Origin: Lysobacter auxotrophicus
GTDB lineage: Bacteria; Pseudomonadota; Gammaproteobacteria; Xanthomonadales; Xanthomonadaceae
NCBI RefSeq assembly: GCF_027924565.1
Contig: NZ_AP027041.1
Span: 930,001 to 994,000, forward strand
Direction of reading: 5' to 3'
Length of the DNA stretch: 64,000 nucleotides
In this document: positions 26,303 through 34,742 of the stretch, one piece after another
How the letters are laid out: the number at the start of each line of letters is the position of its first letter
Numbering within the stretch: position 1 is the first letter of the stretch
Program-made: the position numbers and the translations under genes
Notes under the pieces: model-generated
What the model was told of the DNA's origin: nothing
Databases searched by the model: none
The model's input: only the letters and a program-made list of their open reading frames with translations

Positions 26303-28034
26303 GTCCTCCCGTCGCGCGGTCCTTCTGGCGCGACCGGGCGCAGCCTGCGAACGACTGCGCTCGGCGCTGTCCGACGCAGGCGCCCACGTCGTACTGGAAG
26401 CCGACCCGACCACGCTGCAGCTCGAAACGCTGGGCCAGGTCGCGCCGCAGGTGATCGTGGTCGCGCTGGATCCGGTCACCGAGGACGTGATCGAGAAGTT
26501 CGATCCCGTGCTCGCCGATCCGTCGGTCGAAGTGATCTACGAAGAAGCCGCGCTGGCCGCCACGCGCGAAGGCTGGGACCTGGCGCGCTGGGCGCGTCAC
26601 CTCGGCGCGAAGCTGCACGGCCATGGCGACGTCCTGCCGCCCGGACACGAGCCCGAAGGCATGGAGCCGCCGGAGCCGGCGATCCCGTCGCGCCCGGTCG
26701 AAATGGTGGCGCCGGCCGCCCCGGTGTCGGCCGTGGACGCGCCGCGTGCCGCGCCGGTCGTCGAAGCGCCGGTGGCCGCACCGATTGAAGCCTCGCCGCT
26801 CGAAGTCGCACCGATCGAAGCCGCATCGCCGGGCGGGCTCTCGCTGGCGCCGATCGAAGCGGTGTCGCCGTCCGAACCGGCCGACGTACAGCTGCCTGCC
26901 GTCGAGCACGTATCGTTCGCCGAAAGCACGCTGGCGCTCACCGACGACACGCCGCAGGTCCAGTTCACGCACGAGGCCAGCTACAGCCCGTTCGACCCGG
27001 TCGCCGCGGAAGCGGATTTCGACCTGGCCGGAACGGCCGAGCCGTCGCCGGGGCTGACCGACATCGAGCTGACCTTCGCCGCCGACGCGCCGATGGTGTC
27101 CGCCGATGCGATCGAGCTTTCCGCGGAGCTGGTGATCGAGCCGTTCGAATCGAGCTTCGATTACGAAGTCGCCGACACGGCGGCGCCCGTCTTCGAAACG
27201 CCCGCGTTCGACACGACTGTGTCCGATGCTCCCGAGTTCGCGGCCTCGGCCGTCGAGGTCGTGGAACTTCCCGCGAGCGAAACGCACGCTGCTGCGCCGG
27301 TGCTGATGTTCGAAGCCAGCCGCGAGGGCGCTGCCGCCCCGGCCGCGCCGAAGGTCGCCGCGCCGTCCGCACCGGACTGGTCGTTCACCGACGAGGCGAC
27401 CACCGCCGCGCCGGTCTCGCGCGAGAACGACCCCAACCACAAGTTCCAGCGCGACCTGGGCGACATCGAGCGCCGCATTTCCTCGCTGGAGCTGGTCGAA
27501 GAACGTGCAGTAACGCAGTTGCCGGGCGCGATCCTCGTGCTCGCCGGCATCGGCGGCCCCGACGCGGTGCGCCAGCTGCTCGGCGGGCTGCCGGAAGAAT
27601 TCCCGCGCCCCGTGCTCGTGCAGCAGCGCCTCGATGGTGGCCGTTACGACCGCCTCGTCGCGCAGATGCAGCGCGCCACGCCGTTGCAGGTGCGTCTGGC
27701 CGAACCGGGCCTGATCGCGATGGCCGGCACGATCTACATCCTGCCGGCCGACATTTCGATCACCGTGAGCGAGTCGGGCATGCGCTTCGTCGAAGGCGGT
27801 GGCGACGTGCTCGGCACGCTCCCCGCAGGCGATTCCGCCGTGCTGATGCTCAGCGGCGCCGACCCGGCGCAGGTCGATGCGGCCCTGAAACTGTCGTCGT
27901 CCGGCGCGCTGGTCGCCGGCCAGTCGGGCGACGGCTGCTACGATGCGGTCGCAGCGTCGGCGCTGATCGCGCGCGGCGCGCAGTCGGGCCAACCTGCCGA
28001 ACTGTCGGCGCGTCTGGCCGAACGCTGGCGCTGA
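26295..28034 (+). CDS. CheB-like protein of the Pil-Chp operon, probably catalytically inactive
   Basis: A 579-residue protein that overlaps chpA by 8 bp. Residues 1-110 resemble a receiver fold (VLLARPGAACERLRSAL, VIVVALDP) but without the usual acidic pair. A long Ala/Pro/Glu linker spans about 115-375. The C-terminus (about 395-579) aligns with the CheB methylesterase domain: LAGIGGPDAV in place of IGASTGGPEA, VLVQQRLDGG in place of VQHMP, and LSGADPAQVD near the usual Asp loop. The catalytic Ser appears to be Gly and the His to be Gln, so it is probably a pseudo-methylesterase. Position matches chpB of Pseudomonas. The call rests on manual alignment. Confidence 0.75.
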   Translation: MSESSRRAVLLARPGAACERLRSALSDAGAHVVLEADPTTLQLETLGQVAPQVIVVALDPVTEDVIEKFDPVLADPSVEVIYEEAALAATREGWDLARWARHLGAKLHGHGDVLPPGHEPEGMEPPEPAIPSRPVEMVAPAAPVSAVDAPRAAPVVEAPVAAPIEASPLEVAPIEAASPGGLSLAPIEAVSPSEPADVQLPAVEHVSFAESTLALTDDTPQVQFTHEASYSPFDPVAAEADFDLAGTAEPSPGLTDIELTFAADAPMVSADAIELSAELVIEPFESSFDYEVADTAAPVFETPAFDTTVSDAPEFAASAVEVVELPASETHAAAPVLMFEASREGAAAPAAPKVAAPSAPDWSFTDEATTAAPVSRENDPNHKFQRDLGDIERRISSLELVEERAVTQLPGAILVLAGIGGPDAVRQLLGGLPEEFPRPVLVQQRLDGGRYDRLVAQMQRATPLQVRLAEPGLIAMAGTIYILPADISITVSESGMRFVEGGGDVLGTLPAGDSAVLMLSGADPAQVDAALKLSSSGALVAGQSGDGCYDAVAASALIARGAQSGQPAELSARLAERWR

Positions 28035-28051
28035 GCGACGAGGATTACGAG

Positions 28052-28567
28052 ATGGCCACCGACTACGCTGCCCAACCTTCCGGCGCCGAGAACGACATCC
28101 GGGGCGTGCTGATCCAGGTCGCCGGCGGGCGCCTGCTGCTGCCCAATGCGACCATCGCCGAGGTGCTGTCCTACGCCGAACCCGACGCCGTCGCCGGCGC
28201 ACCGGACTGGCTGCTCGGCCGCATCCGCTGGCGCGGCTGGCAGTTGCCGCTGATCGCCTTCGGGCGCTTCTCGGGCCTGGCGAACGAACGCGGCGGCCTG
28301 GGCAGCAAGGTGCTCGTGCTGCGCGCGTTGGGCGGCAGTTCGCCGGTCGAAGGCCGACGCACGCCGTACTTCGCGCTGCTGACGCAGGGCTTCCCGCGAC
28401 TGGTCACCGTGTCGCGCGACACGCTGATGACCGTCGACGACCACAACGCGCTGCCCAACGGCGTGCAGGCGCGCGTGCTGCTCAACGAAGACGCCGCGTT
28501 CCTGCCCGACCTGGGCGCGATCGAAGACCAGATCGGCATCGCGCTGGCGCAGGCGCAGGCCGCTTGA
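28052..28567 (+). CDS. CheW-like protein, ChpC-type
   Basis: A 171-residue CheW-domain protein 17 bp after the CheB-like gene. It has VLIQVAGGRLLLPNATIAEVL at the start of the fold, and DWLLGRIRWRGWQLPLIAF, which corresponds to the 'G.i..RG..lPvidl' signature. It should be the second adaptor of the Pil-Chp array, in the place of ChpC. AGGAT is a weak ribosome-binding site. The next gene begins with a TTG inside its stop codon region (TTGA), so the run of tight junctions continues beyond the chemosensory genes. Confidence 0.85.
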   Translation: MATDYAAQPSGAENDIRGVLIQVAGGRLLLPNATIAEVLSYAEPDAVAGAPDWLLGRIRWRGWQLPLIAFGRFSGLANERGGLGSKVLVLRALGGSSPVEGRRTPYFALLTQGFPRLVTVSRDTLMTVDDHNALPNGVQARVLLNEDAAFLPDLGAIEDQIGIALAQAQAA

Positions 28568-29715
28568 GCGGCGCCCCGGTGCCGGGCGACGCCACGCGCG
28601 TCGGCCCGGCACGGCGCAATCACGCAAACACGACGACCGCGCCGCGCAAAGGCGCGATGCGCTACGCGTCCGTCGACGCGCTGCGCGGCCTCACCGTGGC
28701 GGCGATGCTGCTGGTCAACAACCCGGGCGATTGGGGCCACGTGTACGCGCCGCTCGGACACGCGGCGTGGCACGGCTTCACGCCGACCGACCTGATCTTC
28801 CCGATGTTCCTGTTCATCGTCGGCGTGTCGATCGCGCTGGCGCTGATGCCCCGTGTCGAACGCGGCGACGACCTCCGCGCGCTGACGAAGACCGTCCTGG
28901 TCCGCGGCGCACGCATCGTTGGCCTCGGCCTGCTGTTGCACCTGTGCGCGCTGTGGGCGTTCGACCTGCCGCATTACCGCGTGTTCGGCGTGCTGCAACG
29001 CATCGGCCTGTGCTTCGCCGCCGTCGGCGTGCTCGCGCTGTATACGCGGCCGCGGACGCAGTGGATCGCGTTCGGCGCGTTGCTCGTGGGCTACGCCGCC
29101 CTGCTCGCGGCAGGCGGCACGCTCGATCCGTTCGTGAACCTCGCCAGCCGCATCGACCACGCGCTGCTCGGCGTGCACGTGTACCAGCTCGATCCGGCGA
29201 CGGGACGGGGCCACGATCCGGAAGGCCTGGTGAGCACGCTCGGCGCGTTGGCGACGACGCTGTTCGGTCTGCGAGCGGGCGACTGGCTGCGCCGTGGGGA
29301 CCGTCGTTCGCTGGTCATCGCCGGCGCACTCGCCATCGCCGCCGGGTGGGTCTGGTCGATGGGGCAGCCGTTGAACAAGAACCTGTGGACGCCGTCCTAC
29401 GTGCTGTGGACCGGTGGGCTGGCGTGCTGGATCCTCGCGATCTTCCATTCGCTCATCGACCTGCGCGGCTGGCCGCCGCTGGGTCGCGCCTTCGGCGTCA
29501 ATGCGATCGCCGCCTACGCCGGCTCGGCGTTCATGCTCTACGCGCTGGTCGCTTTCGGCGGGCTCGATCCGCTGTACCAGCATGCGTTCGCCGGCCCGAT
29601 CACGCCCCGCTTCGGGCCGTACGTCGCATCGCTTTCGTACGCGATCGCGTTCGTGCTCGTGTGGTGGATCGTGGTGCGCGTGCTGGATGCGCGGAAGATC
29701 TACTTCAAGATCTGA
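28564..29715 (+). CDS. DUF5009/NagX-type membrane acyltransferase
   Basis: A multi-spanning membrane protein, 383 residues from TTG at 28564 or 352 from ATG at 28657. It begins YASVDALRGLTVAAMLLVNNPG and continues HGFTPTDLIFPMFLFIVGVS, the signature of the heparan-alpha-glucosaminide N-acetyltransferase-like family (DUF5009). These proteins are thought to move acetyl groups to sugars across the inner membrane. I count about ten hydrophobic segments. The internal ATG gives the family-typical N-terminus, and the first 31 residues of the longer form are unlike it, so 28657 may be the true start. It follows the CheW-like gene but has no obvious link to motility. Confidence 0.85.
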   Translation: MSGAPVPGDATRVGPARRNHANTTTAPRKGAMRYASVDALRGLTVAAMLLVNNPGDWGHVYAPLGHAAWHGFTPTDLIFPMFLFIVGVSIALALMPRVERGDDLRALTKTVLVRGARIVGLGLLLHLCALWAFDLPHYRVFGVLQRIGLCFAAVGVLALYTRPRTQWIAFGALLVGYAALLAAGGTLDPFVNLASRIDHALLGVHVYQLDPATGRGHDPEGLVSTLGALATTLFGLRAGDWLRRGDRRSLVIAGALAIAAGWVWSMGQPLNKNLWTPSYVLWTGGLACWILAIFHSLIDLRGWPPLGRAFGVNAIAAYAGSAFMLYALVAFGGLDPLYQHAFAGPITPRFGPYVASLSYAIAFVLVWWIVVRVLDARKIYFKI

Positions 29716-29735
29716 ACGGGACAGGAGTCCAGCCG

Positions 29736-30074
29736 GTGGAGTTCATCATGCGGTTCCATGACAAGGGCGATCTGTCCGCGACCCGGGCGCTGTTGAGGAG
29801 CAAGGGCATCCCGACGCACGTCGCGCCGGGCGGCGGGCGTAGTCCAAGCTTCTGGGCGCTGTTCTGCTGCATCAACGAGCAAGCGGACGATGCTCGCCGC
29901 GTGCTGCACGACTCCTCACACGAGCCGACTCTGCAGGTGGATGCGGAAGCGTTCGAGGCGATGCTGGATCACCCGGACACGTCGCTGCTGACGCGCTACG
30001 CGACGATGGTCGCCATCGTCGTGTTCGTCCTCTTCGCCTTGCTCATGGCGCTGCTTTCGATGCAGCTCCGCTGA
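29736..30074 (+). CDS. Small single-pass membrane protein, DUF2007-like N-terminus
   Basis: A 112-residue protein starting at GTG 29736, with AGGAG 8 nt upstream; the ATG at 29748 is an alternative. The N-terminal part (FHDKGDLSATRALLRSKGIPTHVAP) resembles small DUF2007-type 'signal transducing' domains, where a short ACT-like fold recognises a loop, but the match is by eye only. The C-terminus has one membrane segment (about 88-108, MVAIVVFVLFALLMALL). It follows the acyltransferase gene by 20 bp and converges on rsmE, 23 bp away. Function unknown. Confidence 0.7.
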   Translation: MEFIMRFHDKGDLSATRALLRSKGIPTHVAPGGGRSPSFWALFCCINEQADDARRVLHDSSHEPTLQVDAEAFEAMLDHPDTSLLTRYATMVAIVVFVLFALLMALLSMQLR

Positions 30075-30097
30075 GCGCCGCGGCAAGGAAGTGACAG

Positions 30098-30835
30098 TCA
30101 GGCGAAATCCCCGAACTTCGCCTGCAGCGCCGCAATCGCCGCCAGCCCCGCGGTTTCGGTGCGAAGGATGCGCGGACCGAGTTTCAGGCCGTGGAAACCC
30201 GCCGCACGCAGTTGCGTGCGATCCAGGTCCGACCAGCCGCCTTCCGGGCCGATGGCGAGGAAGACCGGTTGCGCGGTATCGACCTGGAGCGTGCCGAAGG
30301 AGACTTCGCCGAACGGGTCCAGGATCAGGCGCAGGCCGCCCTCGGGCAGCGCGGACAACGTCGAGGACAGCGACACGGGCGCCGTGACGTCGGGCACGAA
30401 CGCGCGCCCGCTCTGCTCGCAGGCCGACGACACGACGCTGCGCCAGTGCGCCAGCCGCTTCTCCGTGCGCGCTTCGTCGAGCTTCACCTCGCTGCGCTGC
30501 GACCAGAGCGGATGGAACGCGTGCGCGCCGAGTTCAGTGGCCTTCTGCAGGATCAGGTCCATCTTCTCGCCGCGCGCGACGCCCTGAAGCAGGACCAGCC
30601 GCAGCGGCGATTCGCGCGATACCGCGCCGGCCGAGTCGATCGCCACACGCAATTCGCGCTTGGTCGAGGCGACGATGCGCGCCGCGTAATCGTGGCCGTC
30701 GCCGTTGAACAGCACGCAGGCGTCGCCCACGCCCAGGCGCAGCACGCGCACCAGGTGCGCGGCGGCGCTTTCGGGCAGCGCGACTTCGCGGCCGACGGCC
30801 AGCGGTTCGTCGACGTGGACGCGGGTCAGGCGCAT
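30098..30835 (-). CDS. rsmE: RsmE, 16S rRNA m3U1498 methyltransferase
   Basis: A 245-residue SPOUT-family enzyme that methylates N3 of U1498 in 16S rRNA of the 30S subunit. The PUA-like N-terminus has LPESAAAHLVRVLRLGVGD. The trefoil-knot SAM site shows FLAIGPEGGWSDLD (about 192-205) and LKLGPRILRTETAGLAA near the end, both diagnostic. The ATG at 30835 lies inside the end of bioA (10-bp overlap), so the genes are coupled. Length is typical. Confidence 0.95.
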   Translation of the reverse strand: MRLTRVHVDEPLAVGREVALPESAAAHLVRVLRLGVGDACVLFNGDGHDYAARIVASTKRELRVAIDSAGAVSRESPLRLVLLQGVARGEKMDLILQKATELGAHAFHPLWSQRSEVKLDEARTEKRLAHWRSVVSSACEQSGRAFVPDVTAPVSLSSTLSALPEGGLRLILDPFGEVSFGTLQVDTAQPVFLAIGPEGGWSDLDRTQLRAAGFHGLKLGPRILRTETAGLAAIAALQAKFGDFA

Positions 30836-32244
30836 GCGGCTTCCTCGATGGCGTGGTCGATCGCCGCGCGCGTGGTGTCGGCGAGCAGTTGCAGGGCGTC
30901 GTCGTCGACGCAGTACGGCGGCATCCAGTACAGCACGTCGCCGAGCGGGCGCAGCAGCACGCCCCGACGCAAAGCTTCGCGGTACGCGCGAAGGCCGATG
31001 CGCGCCGATGCATCGAACGGCGTGCGCTTGTCGCCGTGCCTGGTGAGTTCGAACGCGACGATCATGCCGGCCTGTCGCACATCGGCGACGTGCGGGTGAT
31101 CGACGAAATCCTTGGCGAGCCGGGCCATTCGCGCCGACGTGGCGCGATTGCGCGCGAGAACGTCGTCCTGCGCGAAGATCGCCATCGACGCCAGCGCCGC
31201 CGCGCACGCGAGCGGATTGCCGGTGTAGCTGTGCGAATGCAGGAACGCCTTCTCGCGCGAGTCGTCGAGGAAGCCGTCGTAGATGGTCTGCGTCGCCAGC
31301 ACCGCCGCCAGCGGCAACGCGCCGCCGGTGAGTCCCTTCGACAGGCAAAGCAGGTCGGGTTGCGCGGCCGATTGCTCGGAGGCGAACAGCGTGCCGGTGC
31401 GGCCGAAACCGACGGCGATCTCGTCGCAGACCAGGAACACGCCGTGCGCGTCGCACAGTTCGCGTGCGCGCTTCAGGTAGACCGGATCGTGCATGCGCAT
31501 GCCGCCGGCGCACTGCACGCGCGGTTCGAGGATCAGCGCGCAGACTTCGCCCGCATGGCGTTCGAGCAACGCGGCGAGCGCGTCCGCGGCGCGATGCGCT
31601 CGCTGCGCCGGCGTTTCGCCGTCCTCGCACAGGTAGGCATCGGGCGAGGGCGCGAACATGGCTTCGGTCAGCAGCGGAGCGTATACGCGCCGGTACAGCG
31701 GGATGTCGCCGACGGCGAGCGCGCCCAGCGTTTCGCCGTGGTACCCGTTGTCGAGCGCGATGAACTTCGTGCGGCCCTCGATCCCGCGATTGCGAAACCA
31801 GTGGAACGCCATCTTCAGCGCGACCTCGACGCCGGCCGAGCCGTTGTCGGCGTAGAACACCTTCGCCAGCGGTTCGCGGCCGGTTTCGCGCGGTGCGATG
31901 GACAGGAGCGTCTCGGCGAGTTCGACCGCCGGTGCGTGCGACACGCCGGCGAGGATCACGTGTTCCAGCGTCGTCGCCTGCTTCGCGATGGCCGCCGCGA
32001 TGCGCGGCTCGGCGTGGCCGAACAGGTTGGTCCACCAGCTGCTGATCGCGTCCAGGTACCGTCGCCCGTCGCGTCCGATCAGCCACGCGCCTTCGCCGCG
32101 TTCGACGGGCAACAGGGGCAGGGTGCCGGCGGGATCGAGGTGCTCGCGCATCTGCGTGCACGGATGCCAGAGCACGGCCAGGTCGCGCTCGCGCCAGGCG
32201 GCCGCCGTGTCGCTGCGCGCTATGATGTCGTCCAATCGCTGCAT
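30826..32244 (-). CDS. bioA: BioA, adenosylmethionine-8-amino-7-oxononanoate aminotransferase
   Basis: A 472-residue PLP aminotransferase (class III) that turns 7-keto-8-aminopelargonate into 7,8-diaminopelargonate with S-adenosylmethionine as amino donor, in biotin synthesis. The N-terminus carries LWHPCTQM, the substrate loop typical of BioA. YADNGSAGVEVALKMAFHW and LVCDEIAVGFGRTG hold the PLP contacts; the Schiff-base Lys is in LCLSKGLTGG near residue 300. A -10-like TAGAAT lies 6 nt before the ATG, with no ribosome-binding site, so a leaderless message is likely. Other bio genes are not in this window. It is divergent from nudE. Confidence 0.95.
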   Translation of the reverse strand: MQRLDDIIARSDTAAAWRERDLAVLWHPCTQMREHLDPAGTLPLLPVERGEGAWLIGRDGRRYLDAISSWWTNLFGHAEPRIAAAIAKQATTLEHVILAGVSHAPAVELAETLLSIAPRETGREPLAKVFYADNGSAGVEVALKMAFHWFRNRGIEGRTKFIALDNGYHGETLGALAVGDIPLYRRVYAPLLTEAMFAPSPDAYLCEDGETPAQRAHRAADALAALLERHAGEVCALILEPRVQCAGGMRMHDPVYLKRARELCDAHGVFLVCDEIAVGFGRTGTLFASEQSAAQPDLLCLSKGLTGGALPLAAVLATQTIYDGFLDDSREKAFLHSHSYTGNPLACAAALASMAIFAQDDVLARNRATSARMARLAKDFVDHPHVADVRQAGMIVAFELTRHGDKRTPFDASARIGLRAYREALRRGVLLRPLGDVLYWMPPYCVDDDALQLLADTTRAAIDHAIEEAACA

Positions 32245-32250
32245 CCCGCC

Positions 32251-32256
32251 ATTCTA
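32251..32256 (-). promoter_or_regulatory. Putative -10 box of leaderless bioA
   Basis: On the minus strand TAGAAT, within GGCTAGAAT, ends exactly 6 nt before the bioA ATG (32244). No -35 box is obvious, and no ribosome-binding site fits in the gap. Confidence 0.5.
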
Positions 32257-32324
32257 GCCGCGCGACCGGCCGGGACCTTCCAGCCCGCCGCGTGCGCCTG
32301 CGAGATGGCCTGTCCGGAGCCCGC

Positions 32325-32876
32325 ATGTCGCGTCGCCTGCCCACGATCCACCGCATCACCGAACACGACGCCGGGCCGTACCGGCTCGAGCGCCTCGACC
32401 TGGAATTCGCCAACGGCGAGCGCCGCCACTACGAGCGCCTGCACGGGCGCGGACACGGCGCGGTCGTGGTCGTGCCGATGATCGATAAGGACACCGTGCT
32501 GCTCGTGCGCGAATACGCCGCCGGCGTGCACCGCTACGAACTCGGGCTGGTGAAGGGTCGCATCGACGCGGGCGAAACGCCGGAGCAGGCGGCCGACCGC
32601 GAGCTGAAGGAAGAAGCCGGCTACGGCGCGCGCGACGTGCATGTGCTGCGCGCGCTCACGCTCGCGCCCACGTACATGAGCCACCAGGCGCACCTGGTGA
32701 TCGCGCGCGACCTGTACCCCGAACGCCTGCCCGGCGACGAGCCCGAAGAGCTGGAAGTGGTGCCGTGGAAGCTCGACGCGCTGCACGAGCTGATCCTTCG
32801 CGAGGATTTCTCCGAAGGCCGCAGCATCGCCGCCCTGTTCATCGCCCGCGAGTGGCTGAGGATGCAAACCCGATGA
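32325..32876 (+). CDS. nudE: NudE, Nudix hydrolase for ADP compounds
   Basis: A 183-residue Nudix enzyme. The Nudix box is complete: GRIDAGETPEQAADRELKEE followed by AGYG (pattern Gx5Ex7REUxEExGU). Flanking sequence (YRLERLDLEFANGERRHYER, LAPTYMSHQAHLVIARDLYPE, ALFIAREWL) matches NudE, which cleaves ADP-ribose, Ap3A and NADH to AMP plus a phosphate product in the cytoplasm. The start at 32325 gives the usual N-terminus; an in-frame start at 32292 would add 11 residues. Its stop overlaps the cysQ start (ATGA), and both products act on adenosine nucleotide by-products. Confidence 0.93.
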   Translation: MSRRLPTIHRITEHDAGPYRLERLDLEFANGERRHYERLHGRGHGAVVVVPMIDKDTVLLVREYAAGVHRYELGLVKGRIDAGETPEQAADRELKEEAGYGARDVHVLRALTLAPTYMSHQAHLVIARDLYPERLPGDEPEELEVVPWKLDALHELILREDFSEGRSIAALFIAREWLRMQTR

Positions 32877-33688
32877 TGTCGTCCGCCTTTCCCGACGCCG
32901 CGACGCGCGAGGACGTCATCGCGCTGGCGCACGATGCCGCCGCCGCGATCCTGGGCATCTACGACAGCGAATTCGCCGTGCAGCACAAGGACGACGATTC
33001 GCCGCTGACCGCGGCGGACCTCGCCGCGCACCGCTGCATCGTCGACGGACTGGCGCGGATCACGCCGGACATCCCCGTGTTGTCGGAGGAATCCGCACAC
33101 GAGGTGCCCACTGCGATGCGCCGGCAGTGGTCGCGGCTGTGGCTGGTCGATCCGCTCGACGGCACGCGCGAGTTCGTCAAGCGCAACGGCGAGTTCACGG
33201 TGAACATCGCGTTGATCGTCGACGGCGTGGCCGTGTGGGGCGTCGTGCAGGCGCCGGTGACGGGCGAGTGCTGGCACGGCGGCGCGGCGTTCGGCGCGTT
33301 CCTGCGCGTGGGCTCGCGCGATAGCGCACTGCGCGTGCGCGCGCCGGCGACCGCGCCGCTGCGCGTGGCCGCAAGCCGTTCGCATCGCGATGGCCGCACG
33401 CAGGCGTTCATCGACCGCATGGGCGAGACGCAGCCGCTCGGGCTCGGCTCGTCGCTGAAGTTCTGCAAGCTCGCCGAGGGCACGCTCGATGTGTACCCGC
33501 GCTTCGGTCCGACCAGCGAATGGGACACGGCCGCCGGCCAGTGCGTGCTCGAAGGTGCGGGCGGTGCGGTGCTCGACCCGCAGGGGCGCCCGTTCCGCTA
33601 CAACCAGCGTGAACGCATCCTCAACGGCGATTTCATCGGCTTGGGCGACGTGTCACTGCCGTGGCGGGAGTGGCTGGGCGAGGCATGA
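32873..33688 (+). CDS. cysQ: CysQ, 3'(2'),5'-bisphosphate nucleotidase
   Basis: A 271-residue enzyme of the inositol-monophosphatase-like fold that hydrolyses PAP to AMP in sulfate assimilation. Metal-binding motifs are visible: LSEESAHE (near 72), LVDPLDGTREFVKRNGEF (near 91-108) and SEWDTAAGQCVLEGAGG (near 218-234). Length is close to the family norm. Start ATG at 32873 overlaps the nudE stop; a second ATG follows at once. The next 25 bp after the stop lead into an inverted pair of family A repeats. Confidence 0.93.
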   Translation: MMSSAFPDAATREDVIALAHDAAAAILGIYDSEFAVQHKDDDSPLTAADLAAHRCIVDGLARITPDIPVLSEESAHEVPTAMRRQWSRLWLVDPLDGTREFVKRNGEFTVNIALIVDGVAVWGVVQAPVTGECWHGGAAFGAFLRVGSRDSALRVRAPATAPLRVAASRSHRDGRTQAFIDRMGETQPLGLGSSLKFCKLAEGTLDVYPRFGPTSEWDTAAGQCVLEGAGGAVLDPQGRPFRYNQRERILNGDFIGLGDVSLPWREWLGEA

Positions 33689-33713
33689 CGCGTGAGAGCG
33701 GTCGATCCTGGGC

Positions 33714-33820
33714 CGTCATCCCCGCGAAGGCCGGGACCCAGGCTCGCAAAGTTCGACGATCGCGATGCTCTGTTGCGGAAGGCCAGACAGCCTGGGTCCC
33801 GGCCCTCGCCGGGATGACGG
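33714..33820. repeat. Inverted pair of family A palindromic repeats
   Basis: CGTCATCCCCGCGAAGGCCG at 33714, continuing GGACCCAGGCT to 33744, returns in inverted form at 33789-33820 (AGCCTGGGTCCCGGCCCTCG, then CCGGGATGACGG). The two copies are about 45 bp apart and could form a large cruciform or mRNA hairpin between cysQ and mazG. Head-to-head arrangement is typical of mosaic REP elements. Confidence 0.85.
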
Positions 33821-33898
33821 TAAACAGGGCTGACAGTCGACAGGCGTGACGACGGCCAACACTTGACCGCTGACGAAATCATCTTCGGAAACGAACAC

Positions 33899-34720
33899 AT
33901 GCAAAACCCCCACGACATCCAGCGCCTGCTCGACATCATGTCGCGCCTGCGCGATCCGAACGGCGGTTGCCCGTGGGATCTGGAACAGGACTTCTCGACC
34001 ATCGCGCCGTACACGATCGAAGAGGCCTACGAAGTCGCCGACGCGATCGACCGCAACGACCTGTCCGACCTGAAGGACGAGCTCGGCGACCTGCTGCTGC
34101 AGGTGGTCTTCCATGCGCAGATGGCGTCGGAGCAGGGCGCGTTCGCGTTCGGCGACGTGGTCGCTGCGATCTGCGACAAGATGGTGCGTCGCCATCCGCA
34201 CGTCTTCGCCGATGCGTCCGTGGAAGACGCCGAGGCGCAGACCATCGCGTGGGAGGAAACCAAGCGCCGCGAGCGCGAGGCGAACGGGCACGAAGACCGT
34301 TCCGCGCTCGCCGGTATCGCGCGCGGGCTGCCCGAGTGGCAGCGCGCCACGAAGCTGCAGAAACGCGCCGCGCGCGTCGGCTTCGACTGGCCCGACGTGA
34401 CGCCCGTGTTCGCCAAGTTGCACGAGGAAATCGACGAGGTGCGCGCGGAGTTCGCCGCACTCGACGCGAACCCGGGCGATGCGGCCGCGCGCGATCGGCT
34501 GGAGGACGAGATCGGCGACGTGCTGTTCGTCTGCGCGAATCTCGCGCGTCATGCGCAGGTGGATGTCGGCGCCGCGATGCGCCGGGCGAACCTCAAGTTC
34601 GAACGGCGTTTCCGCGCGATGGAAGCGCTCGCGCAGGCCGACGGAACCTCGCTTGCCGACCTGCCGCTGCAGGCGCAGGATCGCCTCTGGAATCGCGCCA
34701 AGGCCGACGAAAAGGCCTGA
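33899..34720 (+). CDS. mazG: MazG, nucleoside triphosphate pyrophosphohydrolase
   Basis: A 273-residue protein with tandem all-alpha NTP-PPase domains. Domain 1 has GGCPWDLEQDF and the metal site EEAYEVADAI...DLKDELGDLLLQVVFH (near 40-75). Domain 2 has KLHEEIDEVRAEF and LEDEIGDVLFVCANLARH (near 180-215). It degrades non-canonical NTPs and, in E. coli, affects (p)ppGpp. ATG at 33899 is chosen over TTG at 33863; it matches the usual start QNPHDIQRLLDIM. It is followed after 22 bp by the Mpo1-like gene. Confidence 0.95.
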   Translation: MQNPHDIQRLLDIMSRLRDPNGGCPWDLEQDFSTIAPYTIEEAYEVADAIDRNDLSDLKDELGDLLLQVVFHAQMASEQGAFAFGDVVAAICDKMVRRHPHVFADASVEDAEAQTIAWEETKRREREANGHEDRSALAGIARGLPEWQRATKLQKRAARVGFDWPDVTPVFAKLHEEIDEVRAEFAALDANPGDAAARDRLEDEIGDVLFVCANLARHAQVDVGAAMRRANLKFERRFRAMEALAQADGTSLADLPLQAQDRLWNRAKADEKA

Positions 34721-34742
34721 GCGCCCGACACCGGAGGATGAC

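Noticed and set aside
30098-32413. A single 771-codon frame spanning bioA and rsmE
   Set aside because: Only its last third (RsmE) is coding; the rest is an out-of-frame reading of bioA.
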